A stretch of 64,000 bases of DNA, from the NCBI GenBank assembly GCA_013398615.1, contig VZSR01003807.1:39497378-39561377 (forward strand), given 5' to 3'. Positions 50,248 to 62,503 of the stretch are shown here, one piece after another. This DNA comes from Brachypodius melanocephalos (lineage: Eukaryota > Chordata > Aves > Passeriformes > Pycnonotidae). A model generated the notes under the pieces. It ran no database searches and was not told where the DNA came from. It saw nothing but the letters and a program-made list of their open reading frames with translations. The stretch's first letter is position 1; each line of letters begins with the position of its first letter. A program made the position numbers and the translations under genes.

Positions 50248-53200
50248 CTGAGCAGTATGCACCCTATGGCCTTTTCCTAAAGCTAACATACAAACAGTGC
50301 AGGGTTAACCATGGGCATTTCTCTGTTTGGAAAAATAATATTTTTCCATTTTGAAAGCACATAGTGTTAGAAGTAGTAAATGTAGAGTGGAAATGAATGT
50401 GGCCTCCACTTTGGGAATTTAGGATAAGAGAGCTGAGCTGGACCTGGGTCTATAGAGTCCCTGAGATTTTACAGCTAAAACCTAGAAGAGTCAAACCACA
50501 TTTTGTCCAACCCTACAGTTTTATTTTCTTAGGACAGTAGCTACTGTGACTTATACAATTCATCTCATAAATCATGGATTTTATGATGACTCATAATCAC
50601 TGGAAGCAGGATTAAAATCTTCTTGATAAGTGAATTAATTCTGTAGGTTGCTAGGAATTGCTGGTATAAGATGACTGAATCTGTCCTTTATGTTGACTGT
50701 GAATTGGTATTTAAAAATCAATATGTGCATGCAGAAAGGACATCTCAAGTGGGTCTTCACGATTATAATGGTGCCCCTGGCTATGTTACAGTTAGAGTCA
50801 AGTGTGTGCTTCCTTCATGAAGTGTGTTTTTCTTCTGTATGTCCTTTGCCACATAAATACAATCTTAAGTGCTTTGAAACACTCCAGAGTGTTTCTGAAT
50901 AATAATAGCAGAAAATGATAATATTTCTAAACCTTAAAATTAAAAAAAGCATTTTTAGGAATGAATTTTTTTGCTGGAAATTTTGTCTGGTTCTGTACAG
51001 TCTGTACATAGAAGGTACAAAATCCAAAGTTTATTGTTTAAAATGCTTTTTTGTTCTTGAAAAAATGTATCCAATTTGAAATGTTTATCAGTTCTACCTG
51101 TACTAATACATTAAGTGTTTTTGAACAAAAATATAAACACAATGAAATAATTTGACTTAAATATATGCTTCTCCCCTTCCCTCCCACCCCCTTTTCCCCC
51201 ATTCTGTTAAGGTTTATAATCTGGACAAAACCTTATGAACAAGCCTGGTCCATATTTTAGCATTACTGATACATTCTTGTTGACGTTTGTGCATTCCCTA
51301 CAGTGAGAACTTGTCCCCAGGGATGTGTTTACACTGCAGCCAAATGTTTAACCACAGAATTTATAAAGTTTAGACTCTTTAGGCTGGGGAACAATCCTGT
51401 TCTGTTGTGTCAGTGCACAGCTGATGTTAATCTTAAAAACATGTATGTAGAGTTAGCTTTGTCACAGCACATGAAAAACTCAGTGCAACAGCCAGACATC
51501 CTGTTCCTCACACTTGCTGTGGTGAATTTAGAGCAGATGAGTCTACAAGGGCTGTACCCAACACTTGGATGGAAACAACTGTCTATATTCTGTTAGCAAA
51601 CACCTCAAGATACACTTTATGGAATATTTTTATGCAGGGTATTGCTCATCTATTTCTGGACATGACTAAATTGTGCAATTATGATGTGAGGCATGACTGA
51701 TAAGTTGTATAAATTTGACAGTATTGGGAAGTTGCTACTGAGCCATAAATATATTTCTCCAAATATGCATCTATCTTTGGTATGAACAATTAGAATATTA
51801 AGGCATTCTCTTTTTTTAATTGTAATTTTAATATTATTCTTTTGAAGTGGCTTTGGAAACTTGGGAAAATTATTATGAACCAATGCTTTAAATTTATGGT
51901 ACATACACTTATAGCTGTAATTATAGTGCATGGAAATGGCAATGAAAAATCTTCCTATGCTTCTAGTATGTATCTAAATATAGTGAAAATGCCATCTTCC
52001 ACTTCAGAGGTTATAATTCATATAATGTCAACCTTATTCTCCATTGTTATGTGTTCTGTATGGTCAAGCAATGTTTAAAAAAATATTGTTGTTCTGTGAG
52101 AGCACCTCATGCTCTCTTTCTGTATCCATAATGTACATAAAAGTGTGTGGACACTGGAAACAGGGATTTTGTATAAATATATGCAGTCCTTTCAGATAGA
52201 GGGTAAATTGAAAGATGTTTTCACCACAACCTTTACCCATTTTTATTTGACAGAACCAGGATTGCTTTCTAGGCTTTCTAGGCTTGTCATCAGACACCCT
52301 TTGTCTGAAACAGTGGGAACCTGAAATTGCCTCAACTTCTGTGAGCCTCCTCTAATGACATCTAGATAAAGGCAATCACTCTGTTTAAGAGAGCTTTGCA
52401 AGCGACTGTGAGGCAGCTCACTGGGCATTTAGGGCTGATTGGCTTCCACTGACACAGGTAAATGTAGAGCATGTTTCATTAAACCAGCACACTGATGAAT
52501 TTAACACAATAACCACTGGATATTGCAGCACCCATATTTCTAATTTCAACAGCATTTATTTAACTCTTCCTTCTTGTTCCTTGATAGTTGTAAGAGTTTT
52601 CCCTGTCACCTGCTATGGTTTTCATTTCCATGTGGATTTAAGAAATGGCAGTGAGAGAAGACAAGCTCTTCAGTCAAAGTTTGAAACCTCAGATTCAGAA
52701 ACTCCCTGTTAGAAATTCATAAACATTCATATTATAGATTGTTTCACACTACACATAATGAAGAGCTGCTTGGCTCAGGGAAAATCTTGGCAGGGCAAAC
52801 ATATTAAGTTCATAAGAGCAGAGTTTATTGTTTTATTTCCAGACAATGTTATTTTCTAAACCCATGGGAGCTCATTTCCAAATAGCTGCCAAAATTTGAG
52901 TATGGTCCAAACCGAATTCTGCCTTTGGTGGGTCTAAATGAAGATGTAGACACTGCAAATTTTACCCATTCCTAGAAATATTACAAGTTCATTTAATATG
53001 TCTGTGTGTCTTGGAGAGAGTATCCTACTTCTGAAAATCAGGCCACTGATACTTGGCACACGTGTAAGAATCTGGGCCAAATTATACCATTAGCAGTTTT
53101 TATCTAATGCACTCAGTAAGGGACATAAGTAACAGATTACAAAAGCTTAAGCTTTCTAATTCTTGCTCTTTTTATAGTCAGTTTTCTCATCCCATATCCT

Positions 53201-54722
53201 AGACTAACACTGAGAACCAGCACAGCCAACATACATTTGTCTGTGAGAATAAGCAACAACTCTAGAACAGATGGATTTTTTTCGAAAACTTATTTGTGTC
53301 CTAAGGAATAAAATACAAGTAGAAAACTCCCAAGACAAGAGGAAGCCTAGGATGAGGAAGAAAGAGAAGGAGGAGAAGGAAAGAGTAGAAGTATTTCTTG
53401 GCTGATGTACAAATGTTGACCCTTTTTTCCCATTAAAAGTACCTAGCTACAATTTTATCCCCTGTGCATTTAAACTGGCTCAGTATAATACAGTGGCTTG
53501 CTGGAAATGTTAATGTACTTGCCTTTTCCAATGTAAACTGTGATAGTGGTGACTCTTTTCCCTCAATGTCTTAATGTTAATTCAACAGTAAGGCATTATG
53601 CACAAGGAAATTCCTCCTGGTCGATAATTGAAAGGTGTTGTTAACTGAGTGGTCCAGTCTATTAATGACTATTTGTCTTGGTTACAGTGAACTAGAGGGA
53701 AAGAAAGAATTCAGATCTAAGAAGCTTGTAAAGTGCACCAAGGTTGTGAAGTTAAAGAACACAAGAACACTCCAGAAATTTCCTCCTATACGAGAAAGTC
53801 TTATTGTATTTCAAAACATATTCTCATATTAAACCAACTTGCAACTCCAAAACACATAATAGTCTGGACTTCTGTTATTCTATATCTCAATGTGACTTTT
53901 TGTGTGTGTGTGAAACTTCCTTCATTTAAGAACACTTGATAAGTGATACAAGCTAATAGGAAAGGAAAAAGAAGAAGGAAAAACAACCTCTAGCTTTTCT
54001 TCTGACACTCTTCCATTTAGGATTTTGCTAATTCCTTTCCCAATATCCTGCACACAAATGAACGAGCAAAGCTTTGCACACAATGTCACCACCTGCAATT
54101 CAAGATAAAATCTACTAATTTTGGCTGCAAATGTGCTTTGTAAGACATCTGAGTTACACTGAGAATGATATTTCTCTGCCATAGAGCTAAGATTAAAATA
54201 ACTACTTATGCAGAATGCAATTTTTTTTCTTCACAGTAGCATCAGGGATACAGTATTAAAATCTGAGTTCTAATATAGTCAGTGAAAGCATAGAAAAATA
54301 GCTTGTGTCTATAACACAAAAAAAAAAAAATCATGACCATATGTATAAATAATCGAAAAGGGAATTTAACTAAGGTTCTCTACAACACTTTCTCTTTAAA
54401 CACTGAGAATCAATTTGTCATGCCAGAGCTCACTGATAACACATGCTCAGATTCACATTTGGTTGTATAATTTCTGAAGTGAACATCAAATCAATTTGCT
54501 CTGAAAAAAAATAAAATCTGATAATTAAGATCAGCAGTACTTTATCACAGACTGACAGTTGACATGTATAATGCACTAGAAAACTTTGAAAAACTGACAT
54601 TTTTTTAACATTCTTTACAGTTCAGCATGAACATGTTTGGTGTTTTGCAGACTGAATAAAGACTAGTCAATTCTGAAAACATTCAATGTCAAAACAATAC
54701 ACAATTTATCATATAATGGAAA
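50248..54722. other. Unique sequence with two weak exon-like intervals
   Basis: No gene is recognised. It holds the C-rich tract at 51173-51200, a purine tract at 53354-53385 (32 bases of G/A only) and an A13 run at 54318-54330. Two minus-strand intervals, 52237-52304 and 53988-54047, have strong acceptor-like sequences and are open in one frame, but their neighbouring phases do not agree. Confidence 0.4.
51173..51200 (-). other. G-quadruplex motif on the minus strand
   Basis: The plus strand has C runs of 4, 3, 3, 5 and 5 separated by 1-4 bases (ccccttccctcccaccccc then ttttccccc). The minus strand therefore carries a classical four-run G-quadruplex motif in an otherwise AT-rich region. Confidence 0.7.
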
Positions 54723-55214
54723 GGATCCACAAAAGGCGTGGGCACAAAGGGTTACAGTGAAAGAGGTGACATCAGACTGCTGACCTGTCACTTGTGGTGT
54801 TTCACAGGGTTCCATCCTCAGCCCTNNNNNNNNNNNNNNNNNNNNNNNNNNNNNNNNNNNNNNNNNNNNNNNNNNNNNNNNNNNNNNNNNNNNNNNNNNN
54901 NNNNNNNNNNNNNNNNNNNNNNNNNGTGGTGGCCAGTGACAGGACCTGAGGGAATGGCCTGAAGTTGGGTTAGGGGAGGTTTAGGTTGGATATTAGAGAA
55001 GGGTTCCCAACCAAAGCATGCCTGGACATCGGGACAGGCTCCCCAGGGGAGGAGTCACAACACCAACCCTGGCAGGGTTGAAGAAGACTTTGGACAATGT
55101 TCTCAGGCACATGGTGTGACTTTTGGGAATGGTGCTGTGCAGGGCCAGGAGCTGAACTATGACAATTCTTGTGGGTACCTTCCAACCCAGCATATTCTGT
55201 GATTCTGTGAAAAA
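54723..55214 (+). mobile_element. CR1 LINE interrupted by the assembly gap
   Basis: Left of the gap the sequence runs gggcacaaagggttacagtg and ggtgacatcagactgctgac, and encodes GVSQGSILSP (54796-54825). This is RT motif B of CR1 (consensus GVPQGSILGP) with two substitutions. Right of the gap it continues with ggtggccagtgacaggacct, gagggaatggcctgaag, ggggaggtttaggttggata, ggacaggctccccagggga and ctcaggcacatggtgtgact. It ends in cattctgtgattctgtga at ~55213. This is the least diverged CR1 in the window, and both flanks fit one element. The RT C-terminus lies in the gap or is deleted. Confidence 0.95.
54826..54925. other. Assembly gap of 100 N
   Basis: Exactly 100 unknown bases, the usual placeholder for a gap of unknown size. 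It falls inside one CR1 element, so its cause is probably repeat-driven assembly failure. Confidence 0.99.
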
Positions 55215-55479
55215 AGCTTCTTTTTCCAGGCGGAGCTGGGAAGGCTGCCATTTGTTGACAGATATTCCAGTGTAATTTACCAAAGCAGGCTGTTGAAACC
55301 TGCTGCCTGATGCAGCACTGTGTTTGGTTGAAGATTGGACCTGCACATTAGCCAGTGTGACCACCTTACATTGCAGAGCAACAACCTGTTCTACGCATCG
55401 AAACAGAAGTGCCAGGAAAAAATATGGGTTTACAATCCTGTCCTGTTCTTGTTTTGATTTGTTTAAAGGTTGGTTGGAA

Positions 55480-55575
55480 GTTTTTGTTGGGGTTTTTTTT
55501 TTGGGGGGGAGGGGGTGGGAGGGTTGGGGGTTTTTTTGTTTGGTTGGTTGGTTTTGTTTTGTTTTTTTTTTCTGG
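55480..55575 (+). repeat. G/T-rich low-complexity tract with a G-quadruplex motif
   Basis: Runs of T (up to 10) alternate with runs of G and with ggttggttggttttgttttg units. At 55503-55530 the G runs of 7, 5, 3, 3 and 5 are separated by 1-2 bases, a strong G-quadruplex motif on the plus strand. The tract lies ~270 bases beyond the CR1 3' end. Confidence 0.85.
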
Positions 55576-58252
55576 GTGAAGTTTAATCCCCTACCACTTC
55601 TAACAGTGACGTTATGGCAAAAAGTCTGCCTGAGGAAATTCTCTGACAGCAACACTGGGTTGGAACTGTTGCGGATTAGCAGCCCACTTTCTGTAGTTTT
55701 ATTGTGAAGTTTGTGACCTTTTTGGCTTTCTTTGTGGTAAGTGTTGCTTCTATCCATTTAAATGATTTTTTGCAGCATTTCCTTCAGGGGATACAGCCTG
55801 TATTGAGAGTATGGAAACTATTTCCCCAGATGGAGCCAATGAATGTTCTGAGGCCTAATAATATATGTATCCTCTTGCAATTCACAGCAGATTCCAGTAA
55901 ACACTGGCCTTCATCTGAAAGCTTGAATGCACCATTTTCCAGAGCTCTTGGCAAGAATGACGTGGGTGTGAGGAGAGCATATCCACATCTTGTCATTTAT
56001 CTGTGGAAGAGGAATCTGTGCTGGTTTTCTGGACCTTACTTGACCACTGACCACATCAGACAGTTTCGTATTTAGCTCTGCCAGAGAGCTACAAAGATGA
56101 AACATTCATTTTTCATCTTCTTTTTTTTCCTTTTTTCACAAGCGGAATCCAAAACCTTCTTCAGCTGCTGGCTCATGATCTCACTCTTTGCACTTTATAT
56201 TTGGGCCCTCTGACAGCAGTAGCAGATACAGAGAGGTGACATGGTTTAGATAACATCGCACTCCAATTCTAGCTCTGACTTGCTGACCTTCAGGTGACCC
56301 AGCATGTCCTTTGGGTCTGGTATGCTGGGAGCAAACAATTTGCAATGACTACAACTCATAAACATTTTTAAAATTAATTTAAAAATGAAAATAGAAAGCC
56401 AGAATGTTGCACTATCAAGCTCTTAAAATCTCAGAGAATTCTCTTGTAAACATACTAAATGGCATTTTAAGTACTGATAAAGTATACATCCGAAAAGATT
56501 TATCCTTAGATTCAAACTTTGGGTTGTTCAGGTGGTCAGTTTGCCTTTTGCTAATCATCCTCTGTTGGTTAATTACACAGCTATAGGTTGACTTTGTTAA
56601 AACATAACATTTGTTTATCAAGGTAATACATGTGTGCAACTGCTAAAACATTCGCTGTAACTTGGTTAGCAATGTATGCTATCCAGTGCAAATCCCCTTC
56701 TATTGAGAACCTGAGACTATTTTTCTGCTGGAAAATTGATTAATTTGCTTTAAAAAGCAGTAAACAACTTCTGCTTTCAGACAAGTGCCCTTGGCTTATG
56801 CTTAAATTCCTCATTATGGTAGGCCCTGTATCTTCAATGAACCTGGTAGACTCCTTTTTTTTACATGCAATTTGCCTTTGGCAGACCTACAAATCTTCTC
56901 CCTACCTGTAGCTTTCCACACAGCTTTGTGACAACTCTTGGACCTCCTGTTTTACTCTCATATGCAGTAACATGGAGTGTAAGTGGTGTTAAAGTTTGTG
57001 CTGTGTGTTAGTCAGCTTGCAAAGATTAGGAATACTATATATTAGCAAATATATATTTATATTATAAATATATTATAAATATAATAAAATATAATTAATT
57101 GGCTGTATATGAATTTATTATACAATCCTTTATTGCAGAGAGGAAAGTAAAAAGATCAGATTTAAGTTTAATAAAAGAAGACTTATTTGATTATCTCATT
57201 TTAATTTTTCTAAGGTGATGCCATTTCTGTCATAACTCTTTTTATTATCCTAAAGTTAAATACTTGGTGTAATATAAAGTAAGACAGTGTTACAATGTAT
57301 TTGCACCAAAATAAATGTCTCTTCACATTCAATTTAGATTTAACTCAGTTGTCTTCAACTATATTATCATGAGAGTAGTGCTAACTCTTTATTTGTCTTC
57401 CTGCTCTCGGCTTCAGTGGAATGAGTTCCTGTACTTAATGGCTTTACAAGTTTGTGATATTTATTCAGCATGTTTGCTAAGCAATGAGCACTAAGCATTT
57501 GTCATCTGGCATCTTTCATTTCTCTTTCCCCAGAACACTTTAAAAAGTCCGTATTTTGTTTGGGAAAGGAAAACGATACCTTGGAATATTCTGTGTACTT
57601 TCGGAGCTACTATGCATTTAGTCAAACAAGGTCTTGCAAATTTAGCCTCTTGCAACAAAAGAATTGTTCTTCTCCACTGTCTTCAGCCACCATAACAAGT
57701 AGATATATTATCACATAAAATCAGAGTAGAAGATAAATCATTATCACCATTCCTGCTTTCCAAAAGGCTTCAGAGCAATGCATGAAGTTTGGTTTAAAGT
57801 AATACCTCGTACCTGCACAGTAACAACATGAAGCCTTCTCTAGAGGGACAATCTGTTTCTGTTTATAAAATAGCCATGCTGATTAGCCACGGTTAATGGT
57901 CCAAAGTCTGAGCTCCCATGAGACATTTCATTCAGGCTGCAACACCTGGCTCTTAGCAACACTGCTCATTAATTTTATTGTGCAGAAGCTGATTTACACT
58001 TTAGAGCACTATGGACATAGTCAGCATGGACAGCATAATTTACTACTTAGGAAGATATTGAAGGAAGAGGGAGAATAGCTGTCTTATGTAGGAAACAGCT
58101 AAACATACAAATGGATGTTTAGAAGTCCATAAAATACACTTTTGCTACAGTGAGTGTTTTGTAGATGAGCACCTTGGTACAAATATACGAACATTTTTCT
58201 TTTTGTTTATATTGATTAAAATTCAGAGTCTATGTTTATGCATTGCATAATG
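55576..58252. other. Unique AT-rich sequence, no gene seen
   Basis: It includes a very AT-rich stretch at about 57041-57103 built of tatattataaat-like units. A 123-codon plus-strand ORF at 55704-56075 has no recognisable domain. Confidence 0.4.
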
Positions 58253-58538
58253 CTATGTCTCTTGATCACATTTGGAACAGGATGATGAGATCACTGAGAG
58301 TATTTTTGTAATTCTGAGTAGAGTTCTATTGGCTTTGTAGTGGGAGGCACAATTCCCTTTACAAGTCTCAGTTTTCTGGGGTCCAGATGTTCTGTTCTTT
58401 AACCATGAATGAAACATGGGGTCAAAGTCCACATCCTGATCACTGTTAATACTACCATGGATTTTGGCTCCTAGATAAGGTTCCTGAATGAAGAAAGTGT
58501 ATTTCTGATTTTGCTTCATTACTCCTAGCGTTCTGAGA
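58253..58538 (-). other. Candidate coding exon E5 of an unidentified gene
   Basis: The minus strand has a strong acceptor (cacctttttttatag) and then 94 open codons to a TAG stop at 58253-58255. The first two thirds read like protein (segments QKYTFFIQEPYLGAKIHG and DVDFDPMFHSWLKN). The last third is serine-rich and less convincing, and a possible donor (actt|gtaaag) would remove it. The entry phase needs one base after a split codon, which matches the exit phase of the candidate at 59901-60050. The product is unknown. Codon use is as AT-rich as the flanks, so composition gives no support. Confidence 0.25.
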
Positions 58539-58931
58539 CTATAAAAAAAGGTGTTTGATATATTTTTATGAATTAAGACAGTAGAATTCAGAAGATACAC
58601 CATGTTACACAAAGGACTTTCAATTTTATAAAATAATGTGCAACTTGGGAATCAAAGAATTATCTCTCTGCTGATCATGAGCTAAATGTACTGTCTTTTT
58701 ATTTTCCTTCAACTTTCTTCCTTCATTAATTACCAAAATGGTTCATGACCGGTGCAACTTCCCAGCTTTTCCAGAGCATTTTTTCCCACTTCTCTCAGTT
58801 CCTTATTACATTTCTTTTTCTATCAGCATTGCTTTTGTGGTCCAAGTAGCTGAAATTATTGAAATGAAAGAAGTCTGACCCTAAATGCCATATGGCAGCA
58901 TATAGCACCTCTAGACTGCACCAATATAACA

Positions 58932-58953
58932 ATATCATATCATATCATATCAA
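58932..58953. repeat. (ATATC)n pentanucleotide repeat
   Basis: Four imperfect tandem atatc units are followed by more AT-rich sequence to ~58995. It is a short microsatellite. Confidence 0.8.
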
Positions 58954-59422
58954 TATTTTATTATTGATATAACACAATACAATAAAATAATGCTAGAAAT
59001 ATCATTGCCTTAATTCATTCAAGAATAAAAATAAATGTAGTTGTATCTGTTGAACTTTACAGTGATCCATTCTGATCAATTATACTGGTACTACTACTTC
59101 GAACTTGCCCTCTTCTTTGGATAAGTTTTGATGCAAAATTTTGGAATTCATGAAGAATTCATATGGATTATTTTTTCAAGAATGTCTTCTCACAACAGAG
59201 TTTCTTACTTCTATCTGAAAGTAAGTATAGACCAGTCTTTCTTGGGCTTCCATCTAAAAACTCTTCTTAAGTTTTTGTTTTATTCTTCTGAAGGTGCCCA
59301 AGATAGAGTTTTGGCCTACTGGTAAGCCTTTCTGTAATTCTCAGTAATTAAAATTGTGAGTACCACTTGTAGACACTGAGCCTAGGTATAGCATGTCTGT
59401 GTGCTAAATAATGCATGTCCTT

Positions 59423-59467
59423 TTTAAAGTAGCAATTAAATAGATTTTAAAGTAGCAATTAAAATCT
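59423..59467. repeat. 23-bp tandem duplication
   Basis: The unit tttaaagtagcaattaaa plus five bases occurs twice back to back (59423-59445 and 59446-59467). The first 18 bases of the two copies are identical, which suggests a recent local duplication. Confidence 0.85.
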
Positions 59468-59900
59468 TCGGGATGCTTGAATAAACTTTATAATGTGTAA
59501 GACAATGAAGGTGTATTTCAATGTGAAAAAAGAAAATCCTTCTGAAAGCATCCTATTGTATGCTTTTGAGCTAAATTATTCCTTTCAGGTTTGAAATATA
59601 GAACATTTATTGTGAGACAGCATTCTGTTAAGTATCAAGTATTTAACTTTTACCATTTATATTTTGTTTTTACCATCTGCCTCTGCTTCTATTATGATAT
59701 ATGTCTCCTGTAAGGGAACAATATTTGATTAATAAATTGTGCACAAGTTAGAAGGATTTTAACGAGAAAATCAAAGGAATTTATTCAAGTACTTGGTTTA
59801 AAAAGGAAATATTACTTGAACAAAATGTCTGATGAGATTAATGGTTTTACAGAATGGAGTTGAACATTTCAAGTGAGTTGTATCCTGAACCGCTTTTCAC

Positions 59901-60050
59901 CTCTCCCTGAAAGATGTTCTGTGGTCAAACAGCATTTTATCTGCATATTTCATAACTGGTCTGTCTGTACTTTTCACCACTTTCTTACACTTTGATCTGA
60001 TAACTCCAGGAGCAGTCTGGTTTTCTGGGGTTACGGTCTTCCAGCTGCCC
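59901..60050 (-). other. Candidate coding exon E4 of an unidentified gene
   Basis: This minus-strand interval of 150 bases has an acceptor ending ccccactgccaag (or, six bases further in, gggcag, in the same frame) and a donor gagag|gtgaaa. It is open throughout in the frame that also fits the neighbouring candidates, with split codons at both ends. The peptide is lysine-rich and varied (GVIRSKCKKVVKSTDRP, KYADKMLFDHRTSFRE). No domain is recognised. It would join E5 with a shared serine codon (AG|T). Confidence 0.25.
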
Positions 60051-60525
60051 CTTGGCAGTGGGGAGTCAGCACAGTTTCTCAACATATCAGCTGTTTATTT
60101 TAGGTAAACCCAACTGAAAGGAATACCAGTGAGGAGGCGTTCAGCTGATGATGCAAGATTAGAACAGCAGTAAGTGAAATTGTTCCTAATCAGGTGGCTG
60201 CAGGTCAGCCCCAGCAGTGCTCTGGGATACACGGGGTGTGGAGAGGGCTGGATGTGCAACAGATGGCAACCCCCATCACTTTGTCTGTGTCAGCCTCCCA
60301 CAGCCCAAGGGATGCATTTCACTGACCTACCTGGGAAGCTCCCATGGCTGGGCTCCAAAATCCTAGGGGAATTTGGGCCAAGCAGGGTAAGGCTTTAAAG
60401 CAATTATGTTAAAATCCTGATTGTCCCAAAGTCAGTTAGTACTTTCTGTCTTTTACTCCAGAGAGGCAGGGGTTTTCCTGCACTTTTCAAACTTAAAAAT
60501 ATAAAGGTGAACTCTGGATCTTTAC

Positions 60526-60590
60526 CTACATATTTTTTTCTCACGTATGTGCTTGGAGTAACTTTTACTAACAAATTGTAATATAGGAAA
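60526..60590 (-). other. Candidate coding exon E3 of an unidentified gene
   Basis: This minus-strand interval of 65 bases has a good donor (atgtag|gtaaag) and a weak acceptor (gtacagtttag). It reads 21 codons (including FVSKSYSKHIREKKIC) plus two bases. It enters in phase 0 and leaves with a split codon that fits E4. It is the weakest of the five because of its short length and poor pyrimidine tract. Confidence 0.2.
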
Positions 60591-61896
60591 CTAAACTGTA
60601 CATATGACTGCATAAGTTGTACCCAGGAATCTTTTCATGATAAAAGAAAATATTTTAAATATTTTTTTAGGGAACTCAGCTAATTCTGGAATTAACAGAT
60701 ATGCTCAGTACATTTTATAAATGTGTTGTTTTACAAGGGACTTGTTACATTTTGAGTGTATAATACTTGAAATATAAACAATGGCAAACACAAAGATACT
60801 TGCTTGACTTTCATTTTACGAGTTGAGATAATCTGTATCCCTCAACATCCCATTAACTGCAAAAAACCCATCTTCATTACCTTCAGTTTATACACAGACT
60901 GGCTAGTTTTCATGGATACACACAAAACTGGCTCTCACTGTAATATCCTATTTTATACTAATGGATTTTGATTTGATTTACATGGTTAAAAGATCCCACA
61001 TAAAACACAGGTTCCTAATGAACTCTTAAATAAAAGTCTCATTTTCTTCAGTTTGTTTGAAGTAATTCACAGAGGTCAAACCGCTGAACAACTGCAGTTT
61101 TCTGTGTTGCTAATTATGTTCTACTTTGGCTGAGAAAAATGCAATCCTTCCAGTTCTCAATTCCTTTTGTTCAGTACTTCCATGAGACCATTTCCTTTGA
61201 AATGCACAAAGGTAGAATAAATTTTGCTCACAACAACCTGCTGAAGCATTCAAACTAGTCAGTATTTCTTTTATGGTTTACAGCATGGAAAATGGATAGA
61301 ACAACCTGGTTGGTGTATTCCTTCATCCTTGACCACCACAGCACAGAATATCTGTTAAAAGTATTGAATCATGAAAAGCTCTGAAACAATTAGCGGTAAA
61401 ACTCTGCTTTTGCTAATACAAAACACATGTTCTATACATTTCATATATTTTTTAAAGATTATTTGACCACCTTGGTTACACTCCATGTTAGCTCGCTTGT
61501 GAAAATTGAACTTATTGCAATCACCCATCGAGTGCTCCACAGCACCTACAAACTGATGACTTCTGCCTCACAAACTGTAAACATTGTGAAATAAAGACTG
61601 AACATCTGGGAATCTCAATTAGAACAAAATGAATGTCCAAGAAAAATGAGGATAGGGTCACTGAAACATGAATTATGTTTCTTTAAAAAGTTGGTAATTC
61701 TGTTGACATATGTATTTTCCCCCAAATCCTGGCATTTATAGAAATATTAGGAATTCAAGAAGAACATGCAAGAACTAAGGTAAAATGTACATTTTTGGCT
61801 TCTTTGTGAATATGGTCATTTTCATTATGTGAATTCATACGATATTTCTTGGATGTGTAAGAACTGTGAAAAAAAAGTAAATAGCAGTTTTGTTAC

Positions 61897-61962
61897 CTGC
61901 TGTCTTGGGGATTTCTCCTCTTTATTTGTTTCTCCATTAGCTAAAATCACATTCTTGGATAT
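61897..61962 (-). other. Candidate coding exon E2 of an unidentified gene
   Basis: This minus-strand interval of 66 bases is exactly 22 codons, phase 0 at both ends. It has a consensus-like donor (acagcag|gtaaca) and an acceptor ending gagacag behind a T-rich stretch. The peptide is hydrophilic (ILANGETNKEEKSPRQQ) and would be a linker in a larger protein. It is short enough to arise by chance. Confidence 0.22.
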
Positions 61963-62503
61963 CTGTCTCATTTTGACAAAAAATCAGTGTTTAGTAGTTT
62001 TTAGATTTCATAAGGCAAATGGTCTAAAGAGCACCACTTTCTCTGTATCGACAAGGCACACACTCAGATTCCATAGATGAAGTCAAGTTATTTTTTGGAC
62101 TATTTTTAATAAAGAAAAAAATTCTATTTCTGTACAAACTGATGTGTTTGCCATCATCACATGGCACAATATTCAAGAATTTAATTTTCTACCTGTCATT
62201 TTTTGAAGAAGATGTCAAGAAAGAGCAGTGGATAGGTTTAATGATAAAGATGTTCTACACATTTTTGTATGTGCACCACATAATGCTTTCCATGTCAAAA
62301 CTCTTCAGTATAGAATTTTGAAGTACTAATACATCACTGGTCACTGCAATTATTAACACCTTTACCAACAAAATAATATGGAATGATTGCATATACTCAT
62401 GATCCAATAACTTTTATCTGTTCTGTTTTTTAAAGACAAGCAACAATATTTCACATTTTTCTAATACATTCCTGAAGTTTAATTGCTGGAATCAGGGAAT
62501 CAC

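Noticed and set aside
53898..53914. Short (TG)n tract
   Set aside because: Only about six units, too short to matter.
54993..55757. 254-codon minus-strand ORF, the longest in the window
   Set aside because: It runs antisense through the CR1 3' UTR and the G/T-rich tract. Its Lys/Pro/Gln-rich middle is a translation of low-complexity DNA.
56906..56946. 41-base minus-strand exon-like interval with donor cag|gtaggg
   Set aside because: The acceptor lacks a pyrimidine tract, the frame is very short, and its phase does not fit neighbouring candidates.
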